A DNA stretch of 64,000 nt from Teredinibacter purpureus (lineage in GTDB: Bacteria > Pseudomonadota > Gammaproteobacteria > Pseudomonadales > Cellvibrionaceae), in the NCBI RefSeq assembly GCF_014217335.1, contig NZ_CP060092.1:2931501-2995500 (forward strand), in the 5' to 3' direction. The notes under the pieces are model-generated. The model saw only the letters and a program-made list of their open reading frames with translations. It made no database searches and was not told the DNA's origin. The translations under genes and the position numbers were made by a program. Position 1 is the first letter of the stretch. The number at the start of each line of letters is the position of its first letter. Shown here piece after piece: positions 10,619 through 19,876 of this stretch.

Positions 10619-11597
10619 AATACTCTCGAGAAAGTTGGTCTAACTTATCGTAAATATCGCTGGGCAGCTCTAATTCCTTCAGTACCATTTCTGCAATATT
10701 ATCATTTTTGCCTCGTACGGTTGCATGGCATTCCGCAATCATATTTGCTTGATACAAAATATGGCCAAATGGGCTTAGCTTATTGCCTACATCCAAATTC
10801 ACTTGCTCGGCAATGGCTTTGCAAATATCTTTAGGTAACTCCCAGTCTTTTGCTACCCAATAACTAACGGCGGGGGCCAGCATGTTTAAAGCGGGTGTAA
10901 ATGCATTGTAACCAGGCTTTACATCTTCACCGTTTAACTTAAATTGCTTGCACAATTCGCTAAAAACGGTAATTTTGCCAATATCGTGCACAAGGCCCAT
11001 CACATATACTTTAAATTTTTCTTGCTCTCGGTGTTCTGCGATAAGCTCACATGCAACAGCGCAGGAGAGCGAGTGATGCCACATTTTTTGCCCCGTATGT
11101 GAAAAATAGGCAGACTCCCGCTGAACGATTGGCTGCATAACGGCTGCCGATAACACTGAACGCAGGCCATCAATACCCAGCTTAACGACCGCCCGTTCAA
11201 TATCATTTATACGCGCCCCAATGGGATTAAAATAAACACTGTTGGCAAGTTTTAGCACGGCGGCACTCATAACGGGGTCTTTATCAATAATCTCGACATA
11301 ATGTCGCGCAGAGCTTTCTGGGTCGCGCAAACTGCGTAAAAGGCGGGGAATAACTGACGGCAAGCGCGGCACAGCCTTGTCGCGAACCTCTTTTTTCTGC
11401 AATGATGATTTCACCATGTCGATAACGAGCTTTTGAGGAATTGTTAGTACAGACTCGGTCGACCGAGGGAAAAGGTGCGACAGATAAGCATTCTGCGCAT
11501 CTTTTATGGTGTAGAGTGAGGGTTCGATGACAAGCCAGGAGTGCGTGTTCGAGGTATCGGGTTTTTGTTTGGTAAAAACATGTTTAAGTAACGACAT
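10617..11597 (-). CDS. HDOD domain signalling protein
   Basis: A 326-residue cytoplasmic protein. The HDOD domain covers roughly residues 75-290: VIPRLLRSLRDPESSARHYVEIIDKDPVMSAAVLKLANS, then VMGLVHDIGKITVF, where an HD-like dyad is retained. HDOD proteins are signal-transduction scaffolds related to HD-GYP phosphodiesterases but usually lack phosphodiesterase activity. The N-terminal 60 residues are not recognised. An AGGAG lies about 11 nt before the ATG. It is the last gene of a minus-strand run with the CBS and FapA-like genes. Confidence 0.85.
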   Translation of the reverse strand: MSLLKHVFTKQKPDTSNTHSWLVIEPSLYTIKDAQNAYLSHLFPRSTESVLTIPQKLVIDMVKSSLQKKEVRDKAVPRLPSVIPRLLRSLRDPESSARHYVEIIDKDPVMSAAVLKLANSVYFNPIGARINDIERAVVKLGIDGLRSVLSAAVMQPIVQRESAYFSHTGQKMWHHSLSCAVACELIAEHREQEKFKVYVMGLVHDIGKITVFSELCKQFKLNGEDVKPGYNAFTPALNMLAPAVSYWVAKDWELPKDICKAIAEQVNLDVGNKLSPFGHILYQANMIAECHATVRGKNDNIAEMVLKELELPSDIYDKLDQLSREY

Positions 11598-11678
11598 CCC
11601 TCGTTTTTCTCCTAAGGTTCAAGTGCGATAATGATTGCCAGTTAAATTAAGGGCCGGTTATGTCCTGCTGCGGTGAGC

Positions 11679-12104
11679 TTATTCTTGAAATGTCTTATCA
11701 ATACCGTAAACGTGAAATTGTAGAATATCTTTCCAGCTTAAAATTCCTGCTATGCTGTTATCTTCATAAACAACGGGTAAGCATGAAATAGGGTTCTCAA
11801 TAAGCAGTATAGAAGCGCAATCGATTGTCGTGTCGGGATCTACCACAATAGGGTTTGGAGTCATAATATCTCGCACTTTTAAAGATAGTTGGGTGCGGTC
11901 ATCGTCTCTCTCGGCAGCGGTACCCAAAAAGGGGCTCAGGTGAGCCATTACATCTCTGTCCGAAATAACACCTACCAATGCGTTACCGTCTTGTACCAAC
12001 AGGTGGCGGTAGTGAACCTCCTTAAAAATAGAGCGTAGTTGGTCAAGGTTTTCGTCGGGCGAAATACTGTGAACCCTTTTGCTCATAATATCTGAGACAA
12101 TCAT
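11679..12104 (-). CDS. Tandem CBS-domain protein
   Basis: A 141-residue protein made of two CBS domains (residues about 1-60 and 75-135): MIVSDIMSKRVHSISPDENL...GVISDRDVM and VRDIMTPNPIVVDPDTTIDCASILL...GILSWKDIL. Stand-alone CBS pairs usually bind adenine nucleotides and act as energy or redox sensors. AGGAAATATT precedes the ATG. Only 8 bp separate it from the FapA-like gene, so the two form an operon. Confidence 0.88.
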   Translation of the reverse strand: MIVSDIMSKRVHSISPDENLDQLRSIFKEVHYRHLLVQDGNALVGVISDRDVMAHLSPFLGTAAERDDDRTQLSLKVRDIMTPNPIVVDPDTTIDCASILLIENPISCLPVVYEDNSIAGILSWKDILQFHVYGIDKTFQE

Positions 12105-12112
12105 AATATTTC

Positions 12113-13816
12113 CTAAAGATTTTCGATTTGAATGCGCTCACGCTGGAGGAGTATCTGACACCGCCTACGTGTTTCCTCGCAGGACCATGCGTGCCCTAAA
12201 ATATTAATCATAACGTTGGGAAAAATACGGTCAGTAATTTTAACAGCTAAATCAGAGGGCTGTATGGCGTGTGATGCATACTCATCCACCTGGTATTGCA
12301 TATGCAAAATATTATCTTCAATAGCCTTTATAGTATTATCGATTTTTCGTGCTTTATCTAATGTGGTTCTGCCAAGCTTTGTCGGTTTTGATTGCGATTG
12401 AATTTTGCTCAAAATAAGCGATAGCTGCTCTTTTTCAAATTCACGCCTTTTGATTTTTTTCTTAAGCGATGCGATTTCGCGTTCGCGTTCGCTATCTTCT
12501 CCAATTGAAATAACCGTTGTAACATAGGCCTCGCTGCCAATAATTTTAGCGCTCACACCTGAATGGGTTGTACAGTGCCCGCCGATAAGGCAGCCCCGGC
12601 CGCGTTCTTGCCCAACATTGATATACCCGTCAGCAATTATTCTAGATTGCATAATATATTCATGCGCAATTAAATCACCACGGCAATGAACGCTCGCGTG
12701 GTGAAAAAACTTCGCCGTTACGTCTCCACCAGCTTCGAGATGGCAGCTGTGATCATCATCTATGTCATCAGCATTAACACCGCCAGTGACGATAATGCTG
12801 CCGCTCGCTTTAACGGTCGCTTTTGTAATTGAACCCTTTACAAAAACATCTCCGGTTACGGTTACATTTAAGCCCGGCTCTATATTCTCTTTTACAAAAA
12901 GAGAACCATCGTAGTCGATATGGCCGCTGTGTATATCGACATTTTTAACCTGCATTAAAGGGTCAACCTTAACGCCCATTGGCGAAAAAACAGGGTGGCC
13001 TTTTTGTGTGGCAACGAGCAGGTTTTCATCATCTTCGGCTAAAGCAACACCTTCGAACGGCTTTTGAAATTTTAAATCTTTTCCCGCATTTGCTTTTATT
13101 TTTTTTCCGCGTACATCAATGCCATGCTCACCCTTAGTTGCCGGTATTTTACGTAGCAGAGGGTCGCCTTCATTAACAACGGCAAATTGAAAAACATCTA
13201 ATTGATCGATGGCGGTGGTGGTGTCAGTATCCTTTTCACTAATGTTTTTGCTGTCGATTAGAGGTTTTAGCTCGGCATTTACACCTTGCACAGGTTCGAT
13301 AGCGTTTGCGAGAATAATATCTACCGATTCGGCTGATGTAGAGACGATGGCGAGCTTTTCGACACTAATTGTTTCTGTCGCAATTTTGGCTTTTTTAATT
13401 TCGGCAAGTACTTTTTCTTCTGTTAATGGCTCGCCGCCCCATGCTTGCTCGGTTTGTACCCGCGCGCTTAACTTATCGAAAGCAATTGATATGTGAATTT
13501 TGGCGTCGCGTTGCTCGGCGAGAATATAGCGGCCAGTTTCGAAGCGCTGTATTTTTTTCAGGAACAGGGCAATGCTATCCGCCATAAAATAATAACCGCT
13601 GTAGCCTTCCTTATTGATATGTTCTTGGAGTGTGCGAAGGGTAATTGGTTGAGGAGGGCGAACAGCTGTATCGGAGCCGGGTATGGGCACTTCGCTATGG
13701 TTTTGAACGGGCCTTGGCGGCTCTACTACACCAACGAGTTGACGAGTTTTATCTTCAAGCTCCAATCGGTAGCGTAGGGCGGGGGTAACTGAAGGGGTAG
13801 TGATGTGGGGTTCCAA
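12113..13816 (-). CDS. FapA-like protein (DUF342)
   Basis: A 567-residue cytoplasmic protein. The middle and C-terminal part has the glycine-spaced repeats of the DUF342/FapA beta-helix (DIRGKKIKANAGKDLKFQ-like segment, GHIDYDGSLFVKENIEPGLNVTVTGDVFVKGSI, then ASGSIIVTGGVNADDI). A coiled-coil EREIASLKKKIKRREFEKEQL follows at about residues 445-475. FapA proteins are linked to polysaccharide or cell-envelope signalling in Vibrio, Thermotoga and Bacillus. The apparent start is TTG at 13816 with AGG just upstream; no ATG is better placed. It is translated with the CBS protein. Confidence 0.82.
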   Translation of the reverse strand: MEPHITTPSVTPALRYRLELEDKTRQLVGVVEPPRPVQNHSEVPIPGSDTAVRPPQPITLRTLQEHINKEGYSGYYFMADSIALFLKKIQRFETGRYILAEQRDAKIHISIAFDKLSARVQTEQAWGGEPLTEEKVLAEIKKAKIATETISVEKLAIVSTSAESVDIILANAIEPVQGVNAELKPLIDSKNISEKDTDTTTAIDQLDVFQFAVVNEGDPLLRKIPATKGEHGIDVRGKKIKANAGKDLKFQKPFEGVALAEDDENLLVATQKGHPVFSPMGVKVDPLMQVKNVDIHSGHIDYDGSLFVKENIEPGLNVTVTGDVFVKGSITKATVKASGSIIVTGGVNADDIDDDHSCHLEAGGDVTAKFFHHASVHCRGDLIAHEYIMQSRIIADGYINVGQERGRGCLIGGHCTTHSGVSAKIIGSEAYVTTVISIGEDSEREREIASLKKKIKRREFEKEQLSLILSKIQSQSKPTKLGRTTLDKARKIDNTIKAIEDNILHMQYQVDEYASHAIQPSDLAVKITDRIFPNVMINILGHAWSCEETRRRCQILLQRERIQIENL

Positions 13817-13902
13817 CGACCTATTCTCGTGAGTGTTTCCTTAAAGGTATAGCACACTTGCTGGAATAGGTTGGGGCGTAGATTTTTTTATTGTGCAGGC
13901 CC

Positions 13903-14358
13903 TTAGGGCCGGGCGGCTAATTTTGCTCGAATAAACTCACTGTGGCTTACATAAATAAGCTCAGAAACTTTACGAACGATATACTCTTCGTACTTATCGA
14001 GGTCGCCATCCGCGTAAGCGATGGTCCACATGCCTTTAATAAGCTCAAATTTTTGCTCGGGGGAACAGGCGCTATTAACCAGTTGTGTAAACTGATACAT
14101 AGAGGTGGAATCTTCACTTTCAGACTGCGCCAGCGTGCGTAAGGTTTCGCATTCCTCCGCAGAGAGATTGAACTTAGTTTGCAGTATGGTAATAAGAGCC
14201 TGAAGCTCGCGTGTATCAAACTCTTGGTCGATAACGGCCACTTCTATTAGAAGAGCCGCACAAGCGAGCTGCAGCTGGTGCTCGCTTGAGTCGGCTGTAG
14301 AGCCCTTCTCTGTATTAAACAGTTCGTTACTGAAGAAAGATTTAATCGATGTCAGCAC
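13903..14358 (-). CDS. TerB-like protein
   Basis: A 151-residue protein with the all-helical TerB pattern: LQLACAALLIEVAVIDQEFDTRELQAL in the first half and FELIKGMWTIAYADGDLDKYEEYIVRKVSELI in the second. Each half carries the acidic DxEF/DGxLDxxE signature. The family binds metal or acts as a stress-linked scaffold; a specific role cannot be assigned. The start is GTG at 14358 with no clear Shine-Dalgarno. It lies 22 bp after transaldolase on the same strand. Confidence 0.8.
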   Translation of the reverse strand: MLTSIKSFFSNELFNTEKGSTADSSEHQLQLACAALLIEVAVIDQEFDTRELQALITILQTKFNLSAEECETLRTLAQSESEDSTSMYQFTQLVNSACSPEQKFELIKGMWTIAYADGDLDKYEEYIVRKVSELIYVSHSEFIRAKLAARP

Positions 14359-14380
14359 AGTAAGGGGCTCGCTCTATTAA

Positions 14381-15316
14381 TTACTTGGCTTGAGACTTAA
14401 GAAAGTTCTCAAGGTTAATTTGGTCCGCAACAAAACCACGAATACCTTCGGCCAACTTCTGAGTGGCCATAGCATCTTGGCTATTGGTGAAGCGGAACTG
14501 GGCTTCACTTTCAATGGACTTGGCAATAGAATCATCTGCTTTTTCAGGTGAAAGTGCGCGTTCCAAAACACCGTTATCGGCCTCTAGCTCGCCCAGTAAT
14601 TGTGGGCTAATGGTTAAACGATCACAACCCGCCAAAGCCTCTAGCTCGCCTGTATTTCGGAAGCTAGCACCCATAACAACAGTATTGTAGCCATGCTGCT
14701 TGTAGTAGTTGTAGATTTGAGTAACAGAAACAACACCTGGATCTTCAAAAGGAGAGTATTCTTTTTTATCGGTATTGGCTTTGTACCAATCCAAAATACG
14801 GCCAACGAACGGCGAAATTAAAAACGCACCGGCATCGGCACAAGCTGCTGCTTGGCTAAAGCTAAAGAGCAACGTTAAGTTGCAGTTAATACCTTCTTTT
14901 TCCAGAACTTCCGCAGCGCGAATGCCTTCCCAAGTAGAAGCCAACTTAATTAACACACGCTCTTTAGGGATACCGGCCTGCTCGTAAAGAGCAATAAGCT
15001 GGTGAGCCTTCGCAATGCTGGCTTTAGTATCGTAAGACAAGCGTGCATCAACTTCTGTAGAAACACGCCCGGGAACAATTTTGAGAATCTCGCAACCAAT
15101 AGCAACGCCTAACTTATCCGAAGCGGCTTCGATAGAATCCGTGGTAGAAAGAGCGTCCTGCACGAGCGGCGCATACTGTTCCATCTGGGCCGCTTTATAC
15201 AGCAAAGAGGGGTTGGTAGTAGCGTCTAGCGGCTGATAGCGCTTGATGGCTTCGATGTCACCGGTATCGGCGACTACGTCTGAATATTGCTTCAGTTGCT
15301 CGAGTTTGTTTGTCAT
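14381..15316 (-). CDS. tal: Transaldolase
   Basis: A 311-residue pentose-phosphate enzyme that transfers dihydroxyacetone units. Clear family motifs are [13 protein letters not shown] near the N-terminus, the Schiff-base region [24 protein letters not shown] (active Lys), [19 protein letters not shown], and [10 protein letters not shown]. The open frame extends 22 codons upstream, but [10 protein letters not shown] at 15316 is the standard start. Confidence 0.95.
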   Translation of the reverse strand: MTNKLEQLKQYSDVVADTGDIEAIKRYQPLDATTNPSLLYKAAQMEQYAPLVQDALSTTDSIEAASDKLGVAIGCEILKIVPGRVSTEVDARLSYDTKASIAKAHQLIALYEQAGIPKERVLIKLASTWEGIRAAEVLEKEGINCNLTLLFSFSQAAACADAGAFLISPFVGRILDWYKANTDKKEYSPFEDPGVVSVTQIYNYYKQHGYNTVVMGASFRNTGELEALAGCDRLTISPQLLGELEADNGVLERALSPEKADDSIAKSIESEAQFRFTNSQDAMATQKLAEGIRGFVADQINLENFLKSQAK

Positions 15317-15418
15317 ATTACGTTCCGTAAGCCTAGGTGTATTTTTGAGGCGCACATTATCGTGCGTGTTCAGGTTGGACACAACCCGTAGTTTGAATAG
15401 TTATAGTAAAAAGGACAA

Positions 15419-16456
15419 TTAGCTAACCCTTTTCATGCTTTTTACGGCTTCAAGCAGTATTTGAGCGCTTGCATCGGGTAGATTGGCATGTTCAGTAATA
15501 TATCGCCTAAATATGCGCGCGCCGTATTCGCCAAGAAAAAGCCCTAAAATATGTCGGGACATATGATGTAAGCGATTGCCCTTATCAATTTCATTTTGAC
15601 AATATCTTACATACTCTTCAATGACTTGCGCTCGGCTGTGCGCCACAGTAGGCCTACTAAACAGCTTTTCATCGACCTCCGCAAGGAACCACGGGTTGTT
15701 ATAGGCTTCTCGGCCGATCATAACGCCGTCTACGTCGCTTAACAGCTGCTCGGTCTGTTCTAGCGTTGTAATGCCCCCGTTAACCACCACCGTCAGCGCC
15801 GGAAACTCGCGCTTAAGCTGGCTAACATGCGCGTAGTTAAGCGGCGGCACCTCACGATTTTGCTTGGGGCTTAACCCCTTCAGCCACGCCTTGCGCGCAT
15901 GAACGATAAACGTTGAGCAGCCCGCATTGGCAACCGTATTAACAAACGAACGCATAGAGGGGTAATCGTCTTGCTCGTCTATACCAATGCGGTGCTTAAC
16001 CGTAATTGGAATACTGCAGGCATTGCGCATTGCCGTCACGCACTCAGCGACTAACCCAGGCTCAGCCATCAAAATAGCGCCTATCTTCCCCTCCTGAACA
16101 CGATCACTCGGGCAACCGCAATTAAGGTTTACCTCATCATAACCCCAGTCTTCAGCCATTTTGGCGCATTCTGCGAGAGCCTTGGGGTTACTGCCGCCGA
16201 GTTGTAGCGCTAAAGGGTGCTCTTCTGCGTTATAGGTTAAAAAACGACGAAAATCCCCCTTGAGCAACGCGCCCGTAGTCACCATCTCGGTATACAGAAG
16301 CGCTTCTTTGGTGAGTAAGCGCCAAAAAAAACGGCAGTGCCTATCACTCCAATCCATCATCGGCGCAACGCTAAATCGGTGATAGCCCGCAGGCCCCGTG
16401 GTTAGTGGCTTTAGGCGTGTTTGCGTGGTTTTTTGTATGTCGTGTTCTAGTGGCAT
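15419..16456 (-). CDS. dusA: DusA, tRNA-dihydrouridine(20/20a) synthase
   Basis: A 345-residue FMN enzyme reducing U20/U20a in the tRNA D-loop. RFSVAPMMDWSDRHCRFFWRLL is the DusA N-terminal FMN site. The catalytic Cys lies in NLNCGCPSDRVQEGKIGAILM, and TVKHRIGIDEQDDY and VDGVMIGREAYNNPW are further Dus signatures. DusA (not B or C) is indicated by the Met-Met-Asp-Trp start and the C-terminal RHILGLFLGEYGARIFRR. Confidence 0.95.
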   Translation of the reverse strand: MPLEHDIQKTTQTRLKPLTTGPAGYHRFSVAPMMDWSDRHCRFFWRLLTKEALLYTEMVTTGALLKGDFRRFLTYNAEEHPLALQLGGSNPKALAECAKMAEDWGYDEVNLNCGCPSDRVQEGKIGAILMAEPGLVAECVTAMRNACSIPITVKHRIGIDEQDDYPSMRSFVNTVANAGCSTFIVHARKAWLKGLSPKQNREVPPLNYAHVSQLKREFPALTVVVNGGITTLEQTEQLLSDVDGVMIGREAYNNPWFLAEVDEKLFSRPTVAHSRAQVIEEYVRYCQNEIDKGNRLHHMSRHILGLFLGEYGARIFRRYITEHANLPDASAQILLEAVKSMKRVS

Positions 16457-16827
16457 TTTCGGGTGTTTTTGGCTGTTTTTGTTAGGCTAGCGCTAAAATT
16501 TAGCACTTATGGTAAAAAATTTAGCACTGGTGGTGAGATGGCACGTTTTCGTCGAAAACAAAAAAATCCCCGTCACCACAAAGCAGGCAGTGTAATCTAA
16601 ACGGCGCAAATTCGTCTAACAATAGATGGTGCTCGGCATGGTGAAACGAAGAGTGATAACGATACGCTGTTTCTATAAATAGAACTCGACAGGTGAGGGG
16701 AGGCATAGCGCCAGCCAGTCGTTAGTATGCCCGTTGGCCGTTAACGCTAAGCGGGGTCTACACGTTTGGCCAACCTGGGGTTGCCAATCACAAGTTTTCA
16801 AGAAATCACACTAAAATTCTTAAACTG

Positions 16828-16998
16828 CGTACGTTTAGGTGTGTTAATAATAATGATGTTGTAACAAGAGTTCCGCCACAAATATTTGGTTATAGCCATG
16901 TTGGAAAATTAATGCATGTTGATACGCAAGGCAAAATTTATAGTGACGGGAACTTATTTTGGTGGGCTCGGTTTTGGGGTCGTCTCGAAGGTAGATAG
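16828..16998 (+). pseudogene. Remnant of a class 3 lipase gene (C-terminal part)
   Basis: An open stretch of 56 codons plus stop, without a start codon, encodes VNNNDVVTRVPP, then FGYSHVGKLMHVDTQGKIYSDG. This is the conserved tail of class 3 lipases, where the N-x-x-D-x-V-x-R-x-P segment holds the catalytic Asp and SHVG the His. The Ser-containing half is absent. The stretch lies in the 760-bp gap upstream of dusA, whose remainder shows no other credible gene. Confidence 0.55.
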
Positions 16999-17220
16999 GA
17001 TGATGTTTTTAATGTAACACCTACGGAATAGGCGACCATAGTATGGATTTATACCAGAAACGTTCGGAAAAACTACGTAACAGAGGAAGTAACATTTTTT
17101 TCGGGTGTTCAGCAGCGTTAATTCCGCCTAACATAAGCCCGCCCTCTACGCCGAGTGTGTAGAGGGTTTTAGCTGGGTGCGGGCATGTAATGTTCGTCGC
17201 TATGAAAAAAGGTATTAACC

Positions 17221-17655
17221 ATGTTGAATGAACTCTTATACGATTCAGGAGTAAGAATGAATACTAAAGACGTAGCCGATATTTTTCTGTTCTCAATCGA
17301 GAGAATCGAATTCTACTGGAACTTCTACGTTGTCTCAATATTGGTGTTAGGAGGCTGGCTAGCATCAACATCTGTCAAATTTACCCTTCAATTTAGAGTT
17401 TTAATTACTGCCGGTTACCTATCGCTTTCGGGTATGAACCTAGCCGCTTTGATTGGGTCATATCGCACTGCAGAAGCACTGAGACAAGATCTGTTGGGCA
17501 TTATGTTTAAAAATGCAGAAGAATTAAGTAATACTATAAGAGTACTTACGGGTAGTTCATTTGAAACGCGGCCATTAATAGCCATATCAATTCATCTTGG
17601 AATGGCTATATTGTTTATAGTTGCAATATGGAAAAGCCCAACGGTAAATAAGTAG
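17221..17655 (+). CDS. Hypothetical membrane protein
   Basis: A 144-residue protein with three likely membrane segments (about residues 37-55, 62-80 and 120-138) and a charged middle. I do not recognise the family. An AAGG precedes the ATG at 17221; a second ATG at codon 13 is possible. It lies just outside the cassette array. A nested hairpin with GCCCGC/GCGGGC and CCCTCTAC/GTAGAGGG arms (about 17130-17190) precedes it and could be a terminator or a decayed attC-like fold. Confidence 0.55.
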   Translation: MLNELLYDSGVRMNTKDVADIFLFSIERIEFYWNFYVVSILVLGGWLASTSVKFTLQFRVLITAGYLSLSGMNLAALIGSYRTAEALRQDLLGIMFKNAEELSNTIRVLTGSSFETRPLIAISIHLGMAILFIVAIWKSPTVNK

Positions 17656-17954
17656 TGTTTCTCACACGTTATTTTTCGTTATGCTAGCGAAAAACCTAGG
17701 GTGCTGGCCGCGCGCTAATATTCACAAGCACCGCAAGCAGACTAGGCAGTACTCACACCCGCTCTTCCCTCAAGCACTCAAAATTCCCCCACGTTTTTCG
17801 CACCTCCACCACACTCCCTATGCACTACAGCAATAGCCACTTAGTTGACAGAGCAATCGCGCAGGCGTATGAATGTCGAGAGGCTGTCGCTCATTTAGCC
17901 ATAATACTTTATTGTCATTCGACGCGGGTTTGCGAACTGTCGTGAATGCCATAA

Positions 17955-18120
17955 CACCTCGAACAACCTATTGGCGCGCTACAACTTAAGTTGGGCGTGG
18001 TGCATTTGATAAATATCAAGATTGGAGTGAGTGCCGGAAGGTCTAATGGGGTTAATATTCAAGGTGGTAGTGGAGTGGTTTTTACCGCCTGTTGTAGTTA
18101 GGGTTAAAATCATTTTCAGC
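17955..18120 (+). repeat. Dispersed repeat X, copy a (diverged)
   Basis: From TTGGCGCGCTA to TCATTTTCAGC this matches the copy at 49325-49535 with scattered substitutions and shares the GGAAGGTCTAATGG block with the copy at 44722. It probably belongs to the same transposon family as the IS1182-type remnant at 44888; that link is inference. Confidence 0.55.
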
Positions 18121-18123
18121 ATC

Positions 18124-18149
18124 AAAATAATCGGACACCCATGTTAACG
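18124..18149. repeat. Short terminal-type repeat (ATAATCGGACACCCATG)
   Basis: A 26-bp sequence repeated almost exactly at 44722, 44858, 46898 and 49325, next to mobile-element remnants each time. Its conservation beside diverged DNA suggests a transposon terminal repeat. Confidence 0.6.
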
Positions 18150-18151
18150 CC

Positions 18152-18304
18152 GAGTTAAAACTAAGACGCCTAATAAAAGAACATAACGGGCAATGGGATC
18201 GCAGTCAAAAATCGTGGTATTTGCCACATAAGGTGGTGCGTACACTTGGTTTAGAGCACAACGTGGTATTAGGCTTAAACGCGCCCTCAATTCACGAACT
18301 TTGA
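18152..18304 (+). pseudogene. C-terminal fragment of an unrecognised protein
   Basis: An open stretch with no start codon, beginning directly after the short repeat. It encodes KLRRLIKEHNGQWD...KSWYLPHKVVRTLGLE and ends in a stop at 18302. The pattern is protein-like, but I cannot name the family. It seems to be a gene tail cut off by the repeat. Confidence 0.35.
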
Positions 18305-18427
18305 CGTCGTACTGACATATATCCACGCTGTATAAATACTATTGCTATATGCCTAGATTTAGGTATATAAGTGTAAGTGTTGTGGGAATGCGTCTTAACG
18401 ACGTTGAATAAACTGTTATGTGAAGCT

Positions 18428-18811
18428 ATGAGTAAACTAATTACTACCGTTATTTGCATGTTTATTTCATCTTCTTGTTTTTCGCTTAGTGTTTCTTGCC
18501 CTGTAGATGAAGAGTTCAAAAAATATGTATCTGAAGCGAAACTCGAATATAAGTGGGATGTAGATACTTGGCTGGTAAAAATAAATGCACCGGACAAAAT
18601 TGGAAAATATCGATTCGCGAAAATACAGATTAATAAAGAAGGTGAAGGAATGGCGATTCCGCTCCAAACTGAAAACGAAAAAGGCATAGTTTCAGCGCAT
18701 TTTTACCTAAACGAGAATGCTATGAAGGGTATGAGTTTGTGGGTGGCTTACGGTAATCATTGCTTGCAAGGTTTTCATCTGGAGCTAAAGCCAAATGTTG
18801 AGGCGTTGTAA
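18428..18811 (+). CDS. Cassette: secreted hypothetical protein
   Basis: A 127-residue protein with a signal peptide (MSKLITTVICMFISSSCFSLS) and two Cys in the mature part (SCPVD and NHCLQG) that could form a disulfide. The frame is open to 18377, but the ATG at 18428 gives the signal peptide. It is the first cassette gene of the array. Family not recognised. Confidence 0.6.
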   Translation: MSKLITTVICMFISSSCFSLSVSCPVDEEFKKYVSEAKLEYKWDVDTWLVKINAPDKIGKYRFAKIQINKEGEGMAIPLQTENEKGIVSAHFYLNENAMKGMSLWVAYGNHCLQGFHLELKPNVEAL

Positions 18812-18814
18812 TCA

Positions 18815-18897
18815 CATAACAAGCCAAGCCAGCAGGACTTATTTTGCTGTCGCTTCGCTCCAAAACGCAAAATAAGCCTCTGCTTGGGGCGTTAGAA
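18815..18897 (+). other. attC site 1
   Basis: Left core ATAACAAGCC and right core GGGCGTTAGA. The arms AAGCCAAGCCAGCAG and CTGCTTGG can pair. Confidence 0.8.
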
Positions 18898-18917
18898 ATC
18901 AATATGGAAAGTTCTGT

Positions 18918-19190
18918 ATGTCAAAAAATATAATATTCCTACTCGTTGCAGCTCTAGTGGTGTCAGCTGTATCAGCCATTATTTTGGGGCAGAATATATC
19001 AGGTGCTGCGGGCATTGGCTTTGTAGTTGGAATGGCCGCTGGAACCGTTGGAATCGCAGTTTTACTTGCATTTATTCCGGCTGGCATTTATTGGATGTTT
19101 AAACGTAAACGTATGCCTGGTCTAAATATTTACGTATGGGTACTTTGGGGCCTTATTGCGGTTTTAAGTCTCGTCGGTAATTTAATGTGA
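18918..19190 (+). CDS. Cassette: small membrane protein
   Basis: A 90-residue hydrophobic protein with three predicted membrane segments (residues about 5-25, 28-58 and 70-88), Gly/Ala-rich, with a basic KRKRM loop. Unknown function. It is the sole gene between attC 1 and attC 2. Confidence 0.6.
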   Translation: MSKNIIFLLVAALVVSAVSAIILGQNISGAAGIGFVVGMAAGTVGIAVLLAFIPAGIYWMFKRKRMPGLNIYVWVLWGLIAVLSLVGNLM

Positions 19191-19204
19191 AATGTGCAGC
19201 TATT

Positions 19205-19317
19205 TCTAACAAGTCTGTCATAGGGACATTTACTGCTTCTTTCCGTTTTGGGGTGGCTTCGCCACTGTACCCCAAAACTCCATTACGTAGTAAATGCCCC
19301 ATACAGAAGCGTTACAA
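19205..19317 (+). other. attC site 2
   Basis: Left core CTAACAAGTCTG, right core AAGCGTTACAA. The central arm GTTTTGGGGTGGC...CCCCAAAAC is a near-perfect hairpin. Length is about 113 bp. Confidence 0.8.
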
Positions 19318-19323
19318 GGCAAA

Positions 19324-19767
19324 ATGAATCGAGCATCGTTGTATCCAATCAGTGGGTTTTTAATAGCCCCGCCTATAGGTGCACTAATATGGGTTGTGCT
19401 ATATGGCGGTATTGGTGAAATTTTTGGTGGGATATCTGCTTGGGCAGTTATTGTAAGTTGGGTTATTTCCGCAATTGTTGGTATACCTATATATTTACTT
19501 CTTAAAGCTAAAGGTTGTATTAACTTTCGTTCTTTAACTTTAGGCGGTGCATTAATTTCAGCCGCTCCTTGGCTACTATTTAGTTTTCCGGGCGGCACGA
19601 CTCGTAGTGTTGTGGGGCAAACAATAATCATTGAAAATGGCAGCTACACTACAGCAGGCCTTTTGTACCAATTAAAGTTTCTGCTGGGTTTTGGCTTTTG
19701 TGGTGCAGTTTCAGGCTTAGTCTTTTGGCTCATAGTACGGCAGCTTGTAACAAGGCCATCAAATTGA
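19324..19767 (+). CDS. Cassette: integral membrane protein
   Basis: A 147-residue protein with about four membrane segments. I chose the ATG at 19324 because the earlier in-frame ATG (19294) lies inside attC 2. The C-terminal residues TRPSN and stop are encoded by the left arm of attC 3. The cassette gene at 21879 ends identically because its attC has the same arm. Unknown family. Confidence 0.6.
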   Translation: MNRASLYPISGFLIAPPIGALIWVVLYGGIGEIFGGISAWAVIVSWVISAIVGIPIYLLLKAKGCINFRSLTLGGALISAAPWLLFSFPGGTTRSVVGQTIIIENGSYTTAGLLYQLKFLLGFGFCGAVSGLVFWLIVRQLVTRPSN

Positions 19768-19855
19768 CGGCTTTTCCGTCGCTTTTTTTGTGGCTTAACG
19801 CTACGCTGCCACAAAACAATCAACTACAAAGCCGCAATTTATGGCGGCGTTAAAA
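19745..19855 (+). other. attC site 3
   Basis: Left core GTAACAAGGCCATCAAATTG and right part ATGGCGGCGTTAAAAC. It overlaps the end of the upstream gene. It shares its outer arms with attC 4 and attC 7. Confidence 0.85.
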
Positions 19856-19876
19856 CTCACTTAATCGGATATCTCT

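Larger units (their letters stand above)
17656..18427. other. Non-genic left border of the cassette array
   Basis: This 770-bp stretch contains no intact gene and no recognisable integrase. From 17955 it is a diverged copy of a dispersed repeat also seen at 44722 and 49325. A further block (18348-18420) resembles 49552-49612. In both places the block sits directly 5' of a cassette-type ORF. Confidence 0.5.

Noticed and set aside
16521..16706. 61-codon minus-strand ORF upstream of dusA
   Set aside because: No ribosome site, no recognised motif, and odd His-rich composition; likely a chance frame.
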